Positions 17,147 through 27,031 are shown, counted from the first letter of the stretch. The stretch: DNA of 64,000 nt from Asticcacaulis solisilvae (GCF_017875235.1 NZ_JAGGMI010000011.1:1-64000), one strand, 5' to 3'. A program made the numbers and translations. The notes: a model not told the origin generated them from the letters alone.

Positions 17147-17178
17147 AAAAAACCGCCATCCGGGTGACCGGACGGCGG
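17147..17178 (-). terminator. Terminator of the RG-I TonB receptor gene
   Basis: The inverted repeat CCGCCATCCGG (17153-17163) and CCGGACGGCGG (17168-17178), one mismatch and a GTGA loop, is followed on the minus strand by six T and then GTTGG. It lies 26 bp after the receptor stop, so the receptor and the PL26-like gene are probably in different or attenuated transcripts. Confidence 0.7.
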
Positions 17179-17203
17179 CTTTAAGAAATTACCCTCGCTG
17201 CGG

Positions 17204-20200
17204 TTAGCGGCGGAAGGTGATGCCGTAAGTGACGCGGTAGCCCGGCCAGCTGTTGTTCAGGACGCTCGGCGTACCGTCGGCGAACTGTGCGAACTCGCCT
17301 TGGGTCTGCAGGACCAGCTCGTTGTTGGCGTTACGCATTTCGAAGAACAGTTCGAGCTCCTTGGTCACATTGTGTGTGATCTTGAAGTCGATATAGGTGG
17401 TCTTCTCCGTGAACATCGGCGAACCCGGGTTGTACGGCAAGACCGTGATACGGCCTTCCGCAGGGTTCGGGTAGTTGTTGACGGTGTTGGCGTTAGCGGC
17501 CGAGATGTCGTTGAAGACGCGGTCGCGGCCTTGTATGGCCAGACGGGCCGTCGTCGTGCCGTCGTCGTACCACAACGAAGCATTATAGTAGTAGGATGGT
17601 TCGTTCTGCGGCGGCAGCGGAGCGCCCGTCAGCAGATCGTACCAGCCGTCGGCCGTCAGAGACGATTCGATCTTGGCGTAGTTGCCGTCGAAGCCGAGAT
17701 ACTTGAACTTCCAGGGCAGGAAGGTGAAGGCCATCTTGGTCGAGGCTTCGATCCCCTTGCGCGTCAGGCCCGCGCTGTTCACCCAGGTCGGATAGACGAA
17801 TTCGATATCCTCCAGCGACGCGCCCGTGATCGGGTCGACGGCACCGGTGCCTTCAAGGACCTTGCCGGTGAAGTTCCGGCTGATCGGACCGCCACGGATG
17901 ATCTTGTTCTTGAAGTAGGCCAGCGAGAACATGGTATCGCGGTTCGGGTAGTATTCGACGCTGTAGTTCTGGTTCAGAGACTCCAGCGGCAGAAGGCCCG
18001 GGTTACCGACGGTGCCACAGTCATTGGTCGTGCCATTGTCTACGTCACGCTGGTCATAGGTACAGGTGCCCGACGGCAGCAGACGATTGAGCGGCGGACG
18101 CGCAACGACTTCACCCCAGTTGTAGCGGGCGACGACCTGGTCGTTGAAGCCCCAGAGGTTGAGGTTGAGGCTTGGAGTCCAGTCTTCGGTCGTGGACTGC
18201 ATCGTGACCTGCTTGGTGATGCTGGCCGAGGCGATACCCGCCACAGCGTTTGGATCCGCCGCGTTGAAAGCCGATGTCTTCTTGATCGCGGTAAAGGTCA
18301 TGAAACCGTTACCTTCGACATCGGTCCGAACGTAACGATAACCGCCGTTACCGTCGAAGCGCATCGTCCACGGCAGGTTTACTTCGAAGTCAACCATGTA
18401 GTAGGCGGCGATGGTGCGTTCCTTCGCATAGGAGAACGGCATGTTGTATTCTTTGCCGTCGCTGCCGGTACATACCTTTAGACAGTCAAAATTATACTTG
18501 CCCAACGGGTCGCCGCCGGCCGAATATTTCGCGTCCTTGGAGGACTCGGACACCAGGCTGTAGAACTTTTCGACGTCGATCGTCGGCCAGCCTTCCAGCA
18601 GGTTTCCGCGGTCCGGATAGGAGTTATAGAAGGTATCCCAGGGGTCGCCCAAAACCTGACCAATCATGTTGGTCAGATCGGCCTGGGTAACGGTGTAGAC
18701 GCCTTCCTGTCTATTGGCGAGGTCGTTGAAGGGGACAAAGCCATAATCGCAGGACTGCGCGCCGGCCGGAGCCGCCGTGCCTGCCGCTCCATAACGCGTG
18801 TTGTCACAAGCGCGAATCTGACCGCGGAAGGTCGAGTCCGGCACGACCACCGGATTGACATAACCCGGTTGACCATAGGGGATCGCCGCGCCAGTTGTCG
18901 GATTCCGGTTGACTGCCGGAGACACGGTCAGCGAACCGCCGCCCCAGCTTCTTTGTTCGAATTCGCGGGCGTTGAAGCCAGCATAGACCTTGGTGAAGAA
19001 GGGCAGACGATCTTCGACATCGTAGTCGGCGTCGAGGCGAATAGTCGTTTCGTTAGAATTTTGCAGTTTCGGCGAATACTGCATTTCGATGCTGGGGCTG
19101 ACCCACGGCCGTTGTGCCGCGGTATAGGCCGGCACCGCATTTGGGTTCAGACCATTGGATGTGCCATTGGCAACGGTGCCGCCTGCCGGAACGGCTGTTT
19201 GGCCGGTTGTCTGGGCGGCCATGATGACATAATTGGAGGCGTTATACAGATCGACGTCGGACTTCGGCGTAATGGTCCAAAGACCCGAAGTCGGATCGAT
19301 ATTGAAGGTCGCTGCGCCGTAGGTATAGCCCAGGCCCATGCGGCGGTCGTAACGGCTGTATTCGGTTTCCGAACGGCCGGCGATAAAGTCGATGTTCAGC
19401 TTGTCGCCATGATAGTTGCCGCCGAACGACAGCGTCTTCGTCTTCCAGTCGTTGGTGTTCTGGATCTGGTTGATCGAGGCCCGGCCGTCAGTGATATCGA
19501 AGCTCGTCAGGTGGTGGGCACTGTCGACAACCACGCTGCCCGGAACGATGTTGGCGACAATACCGCGCACGTAGCGGTTGCCTTCCACCGTGTTGGTGGC
19601 ATTCGACAACACCGTGCCCTGGCTAACGCCGTCATAGAGGTAGTAGCCGGAACCGGCCACGGCCGAACGCTGACGCGGGAAGGTGGTGGTATCCGAGAAG
19701 GTACGGCCGTTATAGGACGGCGTCGTCACCGTGGTCGGATTGATGTTGACCGTGCCGAGATCGTAGGTCAGCTGATGGTTGGCGACGTTACGGCGGCTAT
19801 AGGCAAACTTGCCGAAAACCGTCAGATTGTCCGACACGCGATAGTCGGCGCGCAGATCAAGCGCCTGACGCTGTTCGTCATCGCGACGGATGATATAGCG
19901 CGTCAGCGACGGCGTATAATCGTTCCACTGGTTCAGGCAGGTCTGCAGTTCCTGCGTACGGCGCGCCGAAGCGTTGTTGTTGCCGTCAATCGGCTGGAAC
20001 CAGGCGTAGCAGTCCGCCTTGGTTTGAGCGGCTTCGGAGGCTCCAACGATCGTCGAGGCCGTCTTGGCTTGACCCGCGAAGGGGCCTGCCGTGAAAGCGG
20101 TGCTGTCGGCGATGACGTTGTTGGCGGTCGCGTGACGAACCAGGTCCTGATCGAAGGAGAAGGTCTTGTTCGGCGAATTGTCGAAATCGATCAGACGGAA

Positions 20201-20968
20201 TTGCCCGGCGTTACGGCTGGTGGCGTTTTCCGTCGCGTGGTTGTCGTTGATGACGCGCGACTGCGAATAGTTGACCAGGATGCCCAGGCGGTCATTCATG
20301 AACTTGCGGGCGCCGACGAAGTTGATGCTCGGTGTCTGACGCTCGTTGATCGAGCTCATGGTATTGCGCAGGCTCAAGGAGACATAGGGCTTCTTGAAGT
20401 CGAGACCGGTCCGCGTCTTGATAACGATCGAGCCGCCCAGACCGCCTTCGGTCATGGCCGCGGTCGAGCCCTTGACGACGTCGACGCTCTTGATCATGTC
20501 GGCCGGGAATTCGCGGAAATCCTTGCTGCGGCCGCTGCCGCCGGCCCACAGGCCGCCCGTGGTCGAGTTTTCCAGGACGCCCAGGCCGTCGATTTCGACG
20601 TTGGTGACATCGGAAGAGTTGCCGCGAACGGTGACGTCCGTGCCTTCGTTGAAGTCACCGCGGTTCAACGCTACGCCGGCGATACGCGAAATGGCTTCAC
20701 CGATGTTGGCGTCCGGGAACTTGCCGACGTCTTCGGCGACGATCGAATCGGTCGCCGTCTTGGCGCGCTTCTTACGGTCGATCGACGAACGCTGGGATGC
20801 ACGCGTACCAACGATGACGACGGCGTCGTCATTGCTGGCGGCCGGATCTGCCGGCGCGGCGTCCTGAGCGAATGATGCGGCCGGGAACGCAACCAGGCTA
20901 AGCGCCACCAGGGCCGTCGTGCCCTGCAGATACTTAGCGAACAAATTTTTATTGGAACCCCTGATCAC
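17204..20968 (-). CDS. TonB-dependent receptor, probable RG-I oligosaccharide importer
   Basis: A 1254-residue outer-membrane receptor, larger than the copy at 1814. The start is GTG at 20968 with a strong GGAGGAG 7 bases upstream. A signal peptide ends at FAQD near residue 35. DDAVVIVGTRAS is the TonB-box region, followed by a plug with KFPDANIGEAISRIAGVAL and VTVRGNSS. The barrel ends in VTYGITFRR with a terminal aromatic/Arg strand. It belongs to the long Xanthomonas/Caulobacter class that works without SusD lipoproteins. Position between a PL26-like lyase and a PL22-like lyase points to pectic (RG-I or oligogalacturonide) fragments as substrate; this is inference from context. Confidence 0.95.
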   Translation of the reverse strand: MIRGSNKNLFAKYLQGTTALVALSLVAFPAASFAQDAAPADPAASNDDAVVIVGTRASQRSSIDRKKRAKTATDSIVAEDVGKFPDANIGEAISRIAGVALNRGDFNEGTDVTVRGNSSDVTNVEIDGLGVLENSTTGGLWAGGSGRSKDFREFPADMIKSVDVVKGSTAAMTEGGLGGSIVIKTRTGLDFKKPYVSLSLRNTMSSINERQTPSINFVGARKFMNDRLGILVNYSQSRVINDNHATENATSRNAGQFRLIDFDNSPNKTFSFDQDLVRHATANNVIADSTAFTAGPFAGQAKTASTIVGASEAAQTKADCYAWFQPIDGNNNASARRTQELQTCLNQWNDYTPSLTRYIIRRDDEQRQALDLRADYRVSDNLTVFGKFAYSRRNVANHQLTYDLGTVNINPTTVTTPSYNGRTFSDTTTFPRQRSAVAGSGYYLYDGVSQGTVLSNATNTVEGNRYVRGIVANIVPGSVVVDSAHHLTSFDITDGRASINQIQNTNDWKTKTLSFGGNYHGDKLNIDFIAGRSETEYSRYDRRMGLGYTYGAATFNIDPTSGLWTITPKSDVDLYNASNYVIMAAQTTGQTAVPAGGTVANGTSNGLNPNAVPAYTAAQRPWVSPSIEMQYSPKLQNSNETTIRLDADYDVEDRLPFFTKVYAGFNAREFEQRSWGGGSLTVSPAVNRNPTTGAAIPYGQPGYVNPVVVPDSTFRGQIRACDNTRYGAAGTAAPAGAQSCDYGFVPFNDLANRQEGVYTVTQADLTNMIGQVLGDPWDTFYNSYPDRGNLLEGWPTIDVEKFYSLVSESSKDAKYSAGGDPLGKYNFDCLKVCTGSDGKEYNMPFSYAKERTIAAYYMVDFEVNLPWTMRFDGNGGYRYVRTDVEGNGFMTFTAIKKTSAFNAADPNAVAGIASASITKQVTMQSTTEDWTPSLNLNLWGFNDQVVARYNWGEVVARPPLNRLLPSGTCTYDQRDVDNGTTNDCGTVGNPGLLPLESLNQNYSVEYYPNRDTMFSLAYFKNKIIRGGPISRNFTGKVLEGTGAVDPITGASLEDIEFVYPTWVNSAGLTRKGIEASTKMAFTFLPWKFKYLGFDGNYAKIESSLTADGWYDLLTGAPLPPQNEPSYYYNASLWYDDGTTTARLAIQGRDRVFNDISAANANTVNNYPNPAEGRITVLPYNPGSPMFTEKTTYIDFKITHNVTKELELFFEMRNANNELVLQTQGEFAQFADGTPSVLNNSWPGYRVTYGITFRR

Positions 20969-21451
20969 TTTGATACTCCTCCTGAAGCAGCCTTAAGGCC
21001 TTATTTCTGGTTTGCCCGCCGTCCTGAGCCTCCTGGCCCGCGCCGGTCGTGTAAGAACGGATCACGGACAGGAGTCTAAGACACCCGGTGGACTTTAGTG
21101 ATTATGCTTGCGTGATTGATAATGACAAGTCAATCAAAACCGTGACCTTTCGCGCATGCACACAGCGTGTTTTGATTATTTCGCGGCGTGTACGTAGTAA
21201 AAAAATCACACAAATGACACGACTCCGCCAAATTTCCGGTTCCGCTATCCGACACGCCCATCACACTGAGAACTTTTCCAAATACTGAGACAAAGCAATA
21301 AACAATTGAATTTATTTATTTTTTTTATTAAACCTTAAAAGATTAATGCCTTTGAAGCGAAAGGCCGCTGCGCGTCCAATTGTTGGACAAACAACGGCCA
21401 ATTTCATGAATTGTGTCAAAAATGACTATGATTGAAATTGATTAATAACAA
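20969..21451. promoter_or_regulatory. 483-bp AT-rich regulatory region before the receptor gene
   Basis: No gene is supported here. The region lies upstream of the minus-strand receptor and downstream of the oligogalacturonate lyase. It contains an inverted repeat TGATTGA (21113-21119) / TCAATCA (21130-21136) with a 10-base spacer, and GTCCAA (21374-21379) / TTGGAC (21383-21388) with a 3-base spacer. Both are plausible repressor sites. Long A/T runs around 21300-21350 are consistent with an upstream promoter region. A 66-residue plus-strand frame at 21088 has no support. Confidence 0.5.
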
Positions 21452-22765
21452 TCACGCCGCCTTATTGACAGCTACGGCATAGGTGTGAATCGGCCCGTGC
21501 ATATTGGACCGGAAGATCAGCCACTTGCCGTCCGGCGTGAACTGCAGGTTGGGTTCGGTCCGATAGTCGTGGGTCTTCATGTTGACCAGCTTTTCAGACC
21601 GCAGTACGCCAGGCCGTACCAGATCGGCGGCATTGGGTGCCGACACGCCCAGGTCCTCGATGATTTCCGGACGGAAGAGGTAGATCCATTTGCCGTTCTT
21701 CGCCTTGGCGACCATCTCCTCGTCGCCGCCATCACCGGCATAGAGCTTGCCGTCGCGGCTGATCTGGAAATGCACCGACCATTCGTCGCGCTCCATATGG
21801 TACCAGATACGCTTGTGGGTCTTCAGGTCATAGGTCGCCAGCCAGAAGTCCTCTCCCCGCGGGGTCTGGAGATCATAGATCACCTGCTGGCCGTCGAAGC
21901 TGAAGAACTCATGGCCGGCGATTTCCATATTCATCGTCCGCTTGTGGACGTTCTGTTTCTGCGAGCCGTCGGTGCGGATCGTCCAGACGCGATCGACGCT
22001 GTGCCAGGGGCCTTCGTGGCAGTACATCAGTTGGTGTGGATCGGCCGGCGAGAACTGGACGTGGTTCAGCCAGTCGGTCGAGGCCGTCACCACCTTGCGT
22101 TCGCCGGTCTTGATGTCGATCGTGAATATCTCCATCGGGATGTTCTGCGCCAGGCGGTCGGCCATGCGGACCTCCTTGGCGGCGGCGAAGGTCAGCGGCT
22201 TGCCGTCCGGCCCCACGGCGTTATAACCGCCGTCCGTGCCGGCGACCTTGGGCCCCGGCTGAAGCTCGTAATTGCGCTCGGCCCAGGTCCCGGCCAGCAG
22301 CGTGTCGTCCGAGTTGACCGTGGTAATGCCGCCCTTGATGTCCTTGGCGATGCCCGTGACCTTGCCGGTGCTCATGTCGACAGAGGCCAGTTCCGCGCCC
22401 CCGGGCTTGCCGTCCGCGCCCCTGACAAAGCGGCGGGCATAGAGGATCGGCTTTGTACGCGACACCATCAGGGTCCGCCACGCCTTGCCCGGCACCAGGA
22501 CCGTGCTTTTCCAGGTGGCGAGGTCAACCTTCATGATGCCCGAGGGCGAATCATAGACCATCCATTTGCCGTCGGCGGTGAAGGCGCTGTCGTGGAAATA
22601 GAGTGACTTCGAATCGTCCTCTTCCGAGATGCGGATGATGCGGTGGCCGGTGTCCTTGTCTATCCAGTCTTTCGGCAAGGGCTTAGAAGGTTCGGCGGCG
22701 ATAACGGGCATGGCGGCGACGGCGGTGATGGCGGCGGCGCTTTTCAGAAAGTCGCGTTTGTTCAT
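21452..22765 (-). CDS. Oligogalacturonate lyase family protein (PL22-like)
   Basis: A 437-residue seven-bladed beta-propeller enzyme of the oligogalacturonate lyase family, which cleaves short (often unsaturated) galacturonides by beta-elimination. Motifs are CHEGPWHSVDRVW with the metal-binding His, WLNHVQFSP just before it, and HDYRTEPNLQFTPDGKW near the C-terminus. Unlike the cytoplasmic Ogl of enterobacteria, this protein begins with a leader (MNKRDFLKSAAAITAVAAMP) that suggests export. The ATG has AGGAA 6 bases upstream and follows the upstream esterase stop by 10 bases, so the two are in one operon. The exported form fits degradation in the periplasm after TonB-dependent import. Confidence 0.88.
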   Translation of the reverse strand: MNKRDFLKSAAAITAVAAMPVIAAEPSKPLPKDWIDKDTGHRIIRISEEDDSKSLYFHDSAFTADGKWMVYDSPSGIMKVDLATWKSTVLVPGKAWRTLMVSRTKPILYARRFVRGADGKPGGAELASVDMSTGKVTGIAKDIKGGITTVNSDDTLLAGTWAERNYELQPGPKVAGTDGGYNAVGPDGKPLTFAAAKEVRMADRLAQNIPMEIFTIDIKTGERKVVTASTDWLNHVQFSPADPHQLMYCHEGPWHSVDRVWTIRTDGSQKQNVHKRTMNMEIAGHEFFSFDGQQVIYDLQTPRGEDFWLATYDLKTHKRIWYHMERDEWSVHFQISRDGKLYAGDGGDEEMVAKAKNGKWIYLFRPEIIEDLGVSAPNAADLVRPGVLRSEKLVNMKTHDYRTEPNLQFTPDGKWLIFRSNMHGPIHTYAVAVNKAA

Positions 22766-22775
22766 GGCGTTCCTC

Positions 22776-24713
22776 TTATTTTACGGGAAGTTCGAACGGG
22801 CTCGCCGGCAACCCGTCACGATTATAGAGATTGACGATGGGCGTTCCCGCCCAGGCATAGCGGACGCGCGTGGCGTCCTTGGGCGCATCGAGGACGACGG
22901 TGTCGCCATCGATCTTCGCGGGCACAAAGGCGCAGGTCTGGCCGCACGCCTCAAAACCGAGCACCGCCGTGCCCGAATAGCTGATCAGCCCCCTGCCGAC
23001 ATGATCGAAGCGGATGCGGATCGTATTGCTCTCGCGGACGGCCGATGCGGGGAAGGGCGACGCAGGACCTTCCTTCCCGTAAATCACGCGATTGGCCTCC
23101 AAGGCCAGACGGTGCGCCACCTCCTGTTTTTCCGGCGAATGGATGTCGCGCGGATTGCCGAGATCAATGGTCACGGCCAGGCCGGTCCGCGGCAGGGCCT
23201 TGGCCGTCAGGCGCTGGACCTCGCGGATTTCTGCGAAGCCCGATTGCCCCGGCTCGGCCGTCATGGCGCCATAGCCGGTCAGTTGGGCGATCAGGAACGG
23301 CAGGGGCTGGCCGGTACGCTGGCGCCAGCCTCGGATCATTTCAGGCAGAAGTTTGGCATAAAGCTGCGACTGACCGGTATTCTGCTCGCCCTGGAACCAC
23401 AGGACACCCGTATAACCATAGGTCTCCACGGGAGCGATCATGGCGTTATAAAGGTTGGTATTGCCGCGTGTCGGCACCCACGGCACGAAAGGCGGATGGG
23501 CCGCGCCAGTGCGAAAATCGACCGCCACCTTATACTTCCATGTCCCGGCCAAAGGCAGTTTGTCGTTGCCCACCGCCAGGAAGACCTCTTCGGGCGTCGA
23601 GCGCAACCCGCCCCCGCCGCTCTCGTCGATGGCGCGCACGGCGATGACATTGTCACCGGCCTTAAGCACGCCGGCCGGGATCGCATAGGCGCGCTTTATC
23701 GCCGGCCCCAGCGTTTCGCCGACCTTGACGCCGTTGACGAAGGTCGTGTCGCGCTCATCGACCGTGGCGAGATTGAGCGTGGCCGATGCCGCCGCCTGCT
23801 CCGCCGTCAGCGTCACGTACTTGCGGAACCACACGACGCCGTCGAGTTCATTCAGATCATCGCGCCCCTGGTCCTCCCAGACGCGCGGCAGCCAGACCTC
23901 GCCCCAGCCGCCGTCATCGAGGCCCGCCTCGTACCATTTATCTTTCGTGCCGGGATCATTGGCTTCGGCCCACGGCACAGTGCCGGCAAGGACGATCTGT
24001 TCGGCGGTCTTCGGGTCCTTGGCATAGGCGTCAAGCAGCTTCAGATTATCGTCGAAGCCACCGACCTTTTTGAGCGCCTCGGCCGGCAGCCAGTCCTGGA
24101 TGACGGAGCCGCCCCAGCTCGAATGGATCAGGCCGACGGGGACATTATGCGTCTTTGCGATCTCGCGGCCGAAGAAATAGCAGACGGCGGAGAAATCGGC
24201 TGCGGTCTGGCGGCTGGCCGCCACCCATTTGACCGGCGTCAGCGGCAGGTCACGCAATTGCGGCGATCCGCGCCGGTCGATATGCAGGTAGCGGATATTC
24301 GGGGTATCGGCCTTGCTGATCTCGTCGGCGGCGTTGCGTGACTGAGCGATCGTGAACTGCATGTTCGACTGGCCCGAACACAGGAAGACGTCGCCGATCA
24401 GCAGATCGTGCAGGTCCGCCGCTTGGCCGTCCGTCGCCTTGACCGACATATCGTACGGACCGCCGGCGGGCATGGCCGGAAGACCTACCGACCACGCGCC
24501 GTCCTTGCCGGCCTTGGCGGTCTGGCTCTTGCCGGCCAGGGTGACCGTGACACCAGCGCCCGGCTTGGCCCAGCCGTGAATCCTCATCGGCCGGTCGCGC
24601 TGCAGGACGGCGTGGTCCTGAAACAGGGGATGAAGAAGCGGACGTTCCTGCGCGCAGGCATTGCCGGCGGCCAGCGCCAGGCAGGCGCCGATAAACGACA
24701 TTGCGATCTTCAT
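22776..24713 (-). CDS. Exported sialate O-acetylesterase-type SGNH esterase
   Basis: A 645-residue esterase of the SASA / sialate O-acetylesterase family. A signal peptide (1-21, ending ACA-Q) leads into a beta-rich N-terminal domain. The catalytic Ser is in the GQSNM motif near residue 115. A jelly-roll insert around 260-400 (WFRKYVTLTAEQ) and the later part of the SGNH fold with GVLWFQGEQN follow. No sialic acid genes are nearby. In pectin loci such enzymes remove acetyl groups from RG-I galacturonate, which is the likely role. AGGA stands 8 bases before the ATG. The gene leads directly into the oligogalacturonate lyase (10-base gap). Confidence 0.9.
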   Translation of the reverse strand: MKIAMSFIGACLALAAGNACAQERPLLHPLFQDHAVLQRDRPMRIHGWAKPGAGVTVTLAGKSQTAKAGKDGAWSVGLPAMPAGGPYDMSVKATDGQAADLHDLLIGDVFLCSGQSNMQFTIAQSRNAADEISKADTPNIRYLHIDRRGSPQLRDLPLTPVKWVAASRQTAADFSAVCYFFGREIAKTHNVPVGLIHSSWGGSVIQDWLPAEALKKVGGFDDNLKLLDAYAKDPKTAEQIVLAGTVPWAEANDPGTKDKWYEAGLDDGGWGEVWLPRVWEDQGRDDLNELDGVVWFRKYVTLTAEQAAASATLNLATVDERDTTFVNGVKVGETLGPAIKRAYAIPAGVLKAGDNVIAVRAIDESGGGGLRSTPEEVFLAVGNDKLPLAGTWKYKVAVDFRTGAAHPPFVPWVPTRGNTNLYNAMIAPVETYGYTGVLWFQGEQNTGQSQLYAKLLPEMIRGWRQRTGQPLPFLIAQLTGYGAMTAEPGQSGFAEIREVQRLTAKALPRTGLAVTIDLGNPRDIHSPEKQEVAHRLALEANRVIYGKEGPASPFPASAVRESNTIRIRFDHVGRGLISYSGTAVLGFEACGQTCAFVPAKIDGDTVVLDAPKDATRVRYAWAGTPIVNLYNRDGLPASPFELPVK

Positions 24714-24796
24714 GATGTCCTCGCTGTCCAGGGTCTGCGCACTGGTTTGACCAATAGCTTACGACAGGCAGCGACAAAATCAATCAAATTAGCGCA

Positions 24797-25549
24797 TCAT
24801 TGATCAGCAAGCTTGCGGACTTCGAGATCGGAATAGGCGGCGATCAGCGGCGCCATCTGGCGGAACCCGATACTTCCCTGTCCCGGCACCGTTTTGTCGT
24901 CCTCGGCATTCCAAGATACGACAGGCAAATCGTTGATCAGGAAACGCACGCCTCGCGGCGATTTGCGCACGCGGATGCGATAAGGGGGCGTGGCGTCCTT
25001 CACGTCCGGCAGCGGATCGGGGCCCTGCGCCAGAAGCTCGAAGCCCGGCGCGCGGCGCAGGTTCGAAAGATGGAAGGCGCGTTCTTCCGGCCAGCGCCGG
25101 CGGAAATAGGCGATCTGAAGCGCCGAGACGTCGGATTGGGTATATTGGTCGTAGATGCCCGCGCGTGCCTTCAGGCGTTTGTCGAGCACATGGGCGTCGC
25201 CGCCGCCTGGAAGAAGGCCGCGCGCCGCGAAGAACAGGATGCACAGGCCGGGCTCTTCGATTGGCCAGAAGTTCCAACTGATCTCGACATTGTCCGGGAA
25301 GACGTCCGGGCACCAGAAGACGAAGTTCGACGCCTGGCCCTGCTCGGCCGAGAGCTTGTTGCGCAAACGCATGCGGCCGAGTTCGAAATCGATCAGGGCC
25401 TCGCCTTCGAGCTGGAAGCCCTTGATGTCGGCGGGGGTGGCGAGCGGATTGCGATAGATGACATCACCAGCCGCACGGGCGGGCAAGGCGGTTACGACGC
25501 CTGTTCCTATGGTCGCGGCCAGCAGGTCTCTTCTATTGAATTCAGTCAT
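24797..25549 (-). CDS. Tat-exported DUF1961 protein (YesU-like)
   Basis: A 250-residue protein with a Tat-like leader (NRRDLLAATIGTGVVTA). The mature part is a concanavalin-like beta-sandwich typical of DUF1961, with FWPIEEPGLCILFFAARG near residue 95, DVSALQIAYFRRRW near 145 and VRFLINDLPVVSW near 210. Bacillus subtilis YesU, a DUF1961 member, is encoded among RG-I utilisation genes (recalled), and the same company is seen here. No catalytic activity is established for the family; a lectin or lyase-like function on RG-I fragments is conceivable. GGAG stands 7 bases before the ATG. The next gene in the transcript begins 83 bp downstream. Confidence 0.8.
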   Translation of the reverse strand: MTEFNRRDLLAATIGTGVVTALPARAAGDVIYRNPLATPADIKGFQLEGEALIDFELGRMRLRNKLSAEQGQASNFVFWCPDVFPDNVEISWNFWPIEEPGLCILFFAARGLLPGGGDAHVLDKRLKARAGIYDQYTQSDVSALQIAYFRRRWPEERAFHLSNLRRAPGFELLAQGPDPLPDVKDATPPYRIRVRKSPRGVRFLINDLPVVSWNAEDDKTVPGQGSIGFRQMAPLIAAYSDLEVRKLADQ

Positions 25550-25566
25550 GTGGCTCCAGCCTTAGT

Positions 25567-25711
25567 CCCCTCTCCCCGCCTGCGGGGAGAGGGCTAGGGT
25601 GAGGGGCAATTGGTAAGCGAGGCGCGCGCAACTGGCTATGTTCGCCCCTCATCCGGTCCTGCGGCCCACCTTCTCCCCGGCCTCGCCGGCAGGCAAAACA
25701 GGGAGAAGGAA
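25567..25711. repeat. Dispersed intergenic repeat, type A (copy 1)
   Basis: About 145 bp with two internal hairpins: CCTCTCCCCGC with GCGGGGAGAGG on the left, and CTTCTCCCCGG with a matching CCTCGCCGG-rich partner on the right, joined by GGTGAGGGGCAATTG. The reverse complement is closely similar to 31808-31985. It fills the space between rhaI and the DUF1961 gene. Confidence 0.75.
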
Positions 25712-25714
25712 AGG

Positions 25715-27031
25715 TCAAACAATCCCGCCGCCGAGGTTCGGATTGAACACCCGCGTTTCCGCCTTCAACGCGCGATAGGACGACGCGCGATAACAGGCGA
25801 TCGGATCGATCGCGCCGCCCTTGCGCATCCGCGCCGTGGCCAGTGCCGGACGGACATCGGTCTCAAACGCCAGGCGCAGGCAGTTGTGCGCCATGATGAC
25901 GTCATTGTCCGCCTGATAGCCTTTCAGCGCCTCGCGGTCGACGATCAACGCCTTGACATAGGCGCCCGCAATCGCCCGCGCCGAGTTCAGCAGGCTTTCG
26001 ATCGGGTCGGTGACGTTGTGCGACTGATCCATCATATAGGACGGATTGTAATTGCCCTTGGCGCGGCGCTCGGCCGACACCAGCTCGTTGAAAACAAGAA
26101 ATAGCTGGAACGGATTGATCGAACCCGAGTCGAGATCATCGTCGCCATATTTCGAGTCGTTGAAATGGAAGCCGCCCAGCTTGCCGAACTGGGCCAGCCG
26201 CGCCACGATCATTTCGATGTTCACATTGGGCCCGTGGTGGCCGAGATCGACCAGGCACTGCGCCTTGTCGCCCAGCGCCTGGGCGCACAGGATGCTGGTG
26301 CCCCAGTCCTGGATGACGGTCGAATAGAGCGCCGGCTCGTACATCTTGTGCTCGATGAGCAGCCGCCAGTCGTTCGGCAGTTCGGCATAAACAGCCCGCA
26401 GGGATTCGAGATAGCGTTCCAGCGTATCGGTGAATTCGCACTGGCCGGGGAAGTTCGAACCGTCGCCGATCCACACGGTCAGCGCCTTCGAGCCCAGCTG
26501 GCGGCCAATGTCGATGCATTGCAGGTTATGGTCGATCGCCTGCTGGCGCGTCTGCGGATTGGCGTGGCTGAGCGAACCGAACTTGTAGGAACGCTTCTGG
26601 CCGACCTGGTCCTGAAAGGTGTTGGAATTGATAGCGTCGAAGCCCATGCCGTGCGCTTCGCCGAACTGGCGCAGCGCCACATAGTCCTCGGTCAGGTCCC
26701 ACGGGAAGTGCAGCGAAACGCGCGGCGTCAGGCCGGTCAGTTGCTGGACGACCGAGCAGTCCTCGATCTTCTCGTAGACGTCGTTGGGCTCACCGGCCAG
26801 CGGGAAGCGGGCGAAACGCGTGCCACCCGACGTCATGCCCCAGCTCGGCAGGCCGACTTCCAGCGACATCAGCTTGGAAACGATGTCTTCGATATCGATG
26901 CCGGAACGCGCCAGCCGCACGGCCAGCGCCTCATAGTCCGCCAGGTGCGCGTCCATCAGGCGCGCATTGTCCTTGTCGATGACATCCCGTGGAATACCCA
27001 GCACTGTCTGGTCGATGGCCACATAGCCCAT
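25715..27031 (-). CDS. rhaI: L-rhamnose isomerase (rhizobial/Pseudomonas RhaI type)
   Basis: A 438-residue isomerase converting L-rhamnose to L-rhamnulose, the first step of the phosphorylating pathway. The sequence fits the RhaI branch rather than E. coli RhaA: metal and active-site segments are LLIEHKMYEPALYSTV, CLVDLGHHGPNVNIE and FHFNDSKYGDDDLDSG, with HFPWD earlier. Length is normal for this branch. GGGAG stands upstream of the ATG. It is downstream of rhaD in the same direction (112-base gap) and is followed by a dispersed repeat before the DUF1961 gene. Confidence 0.95.
   Translation of the reverse strand: MGYVAIDQTVLGIPRDVIDKDNARLMDAHLADYEALAVRLARSGIDIEDIVSKLMSLEVGLPSWGMTSGGTRFARFPLAGEPNDVYEKIEDCSVVQQLTGLTPRVSLHFPWDLTEDYVALRQFGEAHGMGFDAINSNTFQDQVGQKRSYKFGSLSHANPQTRQQAIDHNLQCIDIGRQLGSKALTVWIGDGSNFPGQCEFTDTLERYLESLRAVYAELPNDWRLLIEHKMYEPALYSTVIQDWGTSILCAQALGDKAQCLVDLGHHGPNVNIEMIVARLAQFGKLGGFHFNDSKYGDDDLDSGSINPFQLFLVFNELVSAERRAKGNYNPSYMMDQSHNVTDPIESLLNSARAIAGAYVKALIVDREALKGYQADNDVIMAHNCLRLAFETDVRPALATARMRKGGAIDPIACYRASSYRALKAETRVFNPNLGGGIV

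Noticed and set aside
18869-20875. A 668-codon plus-strand frame opposite the RG-I TonB receptor
   Set aside because: Antisense shadow caused by codon bias, with no motifs; the receptor on the minus strand is unambiguous.
21088-21288. A 66-residue frame in the AT-rich region before the TonB receptor
   Set aside because: No ribosome site, no similarity, and it covers likely operator elements.
25567-25711. The two hairpins as a CRISPR-like array
   Set aside because: Only two non-identical hairpins without regular spacers; it is a dispersed intergenic repeat with other copies in the window.
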